From: Methanobacteriota archaeon
GTDB taxonomy: Archaea > Thermoplasmatota > Poseidoniia > Poseidoniales > Thalassarchaeaceae
Reading direction: 5' to 3'
Assembly: GCA_002683155.1 (NCBI GenBank)
Contig: NYST01000059.1
Span: forward strand, 1-7,019
DNA length: 7,019 nt
Shown here: positions 6,991 to 7,019 of the stretch, one piece after another
Layout of the letters: each line of letters begins with the position of its first letter
Position numbering within the stretch: the first letter of the stretch is position 1
Notes under the pieces: model-generated
What the model was told of the DNA's origin: nothing
The model's database searches: none
The model's input: the letters and a program-made list of their open reading frames with translations, nothing else
Position numbers and translations under genes: made by a program

Positions 6991-7019
6991 ATGACGAACT
7001 CTTATGAGAGTCCGTCCGG
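6991..7019 (+). CDS. Start of an unidentified downstream gene (3' partial)
   Basis: An ATG lies one base after the kae1 stop and the frame stays open to the window end, reading MTNSYESPS. Such tight spacing suggests a cotranscribed gene. In many archaea bud32 is next to or fused with kae1, so Bud32 is a reasonable guess, but nine residues carry no recognisable motif. It may also be a chance ATG. Confidence 0.35.

Noticed and set aside
1..7019. CRISPR array, insertion sequence, phage or toxin-antitoxin module
   Set aside because: No regularly spaced repeats, transposase or terminal repeats, and all sizeable frames are explained by housekeeping or catabolic genes.

Overview
The window looks like a piece of an archaeal chromosome. 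The best evidence is a Kae1-type Gwt/OSGEP protein (archaeal/eukaryotic branch of the TsaD family), a free-standing AlaX-M editing protein, and a very small Cys4 zinc-ribbon protein of a kind common in archaea. Base composition is moderate and intergenic DNA is AT-rich. Together with a long, eukaryote-like urocanate hydratase, this would fit a mesophilic euryarchaeote such as a marine Thermoplasmatota (Poseidoniales-like) lineage. That placement is inference; no rRNA or other phylogenetic marker was available to test it.

Left part (1-4073, + strand): hutU (5'-truncated by the window edge), hutH and alaX run in one direction with gaps of 31 and 22 nt, so they are probably one transcript. HutH turns histidine into urocanate plus ammonia and HutU turns urocanate into imidazolonepropionate. 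The AlaX protein hydrolyses mischarged tRNA-Ala and is a translation-quality gene riding behind the two catabolic genes.

Middle part (4074-4634): a perfect 8+8 palindrome follows alaX and touches the 3' end of a minus-strand tRNA-Val(GAC) with an encoded CCA. A 51-codon Cys4 zinc-ribbon gene, also on the minus strand, lies 45 nt upstream of the tRNA. The remaining 260 bases are AT-rich and hold a short hairpin and a 9-bp inverted repeat, but no gene I can support.

Right part (4635-7019): hutI (imidazolonepropionase, minus strand) supplies the third step of histidine degradation, giving N-formimino-L-glutamate. It is divergent from kae1 (+ strand), the catalytic subunit of the KEOPS complex that makes t6A in tRNAs decoding ANN codons. 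One base after the kae1 stop an ATG opens another reading frame that is cut by the window end.

Three of the four steps of the hut pathway are therefore present, split between two transcription units facing each other around the tRNA region. The last step (formiminoglutamate to glutamate) is not in the window. The genes are recognised families; I see no clear sign of a new defence, mobile or RNA-based system. The most unusual items are the eukaryote-type HutU and the easily missed 51-aa zinc-ribbon gene.
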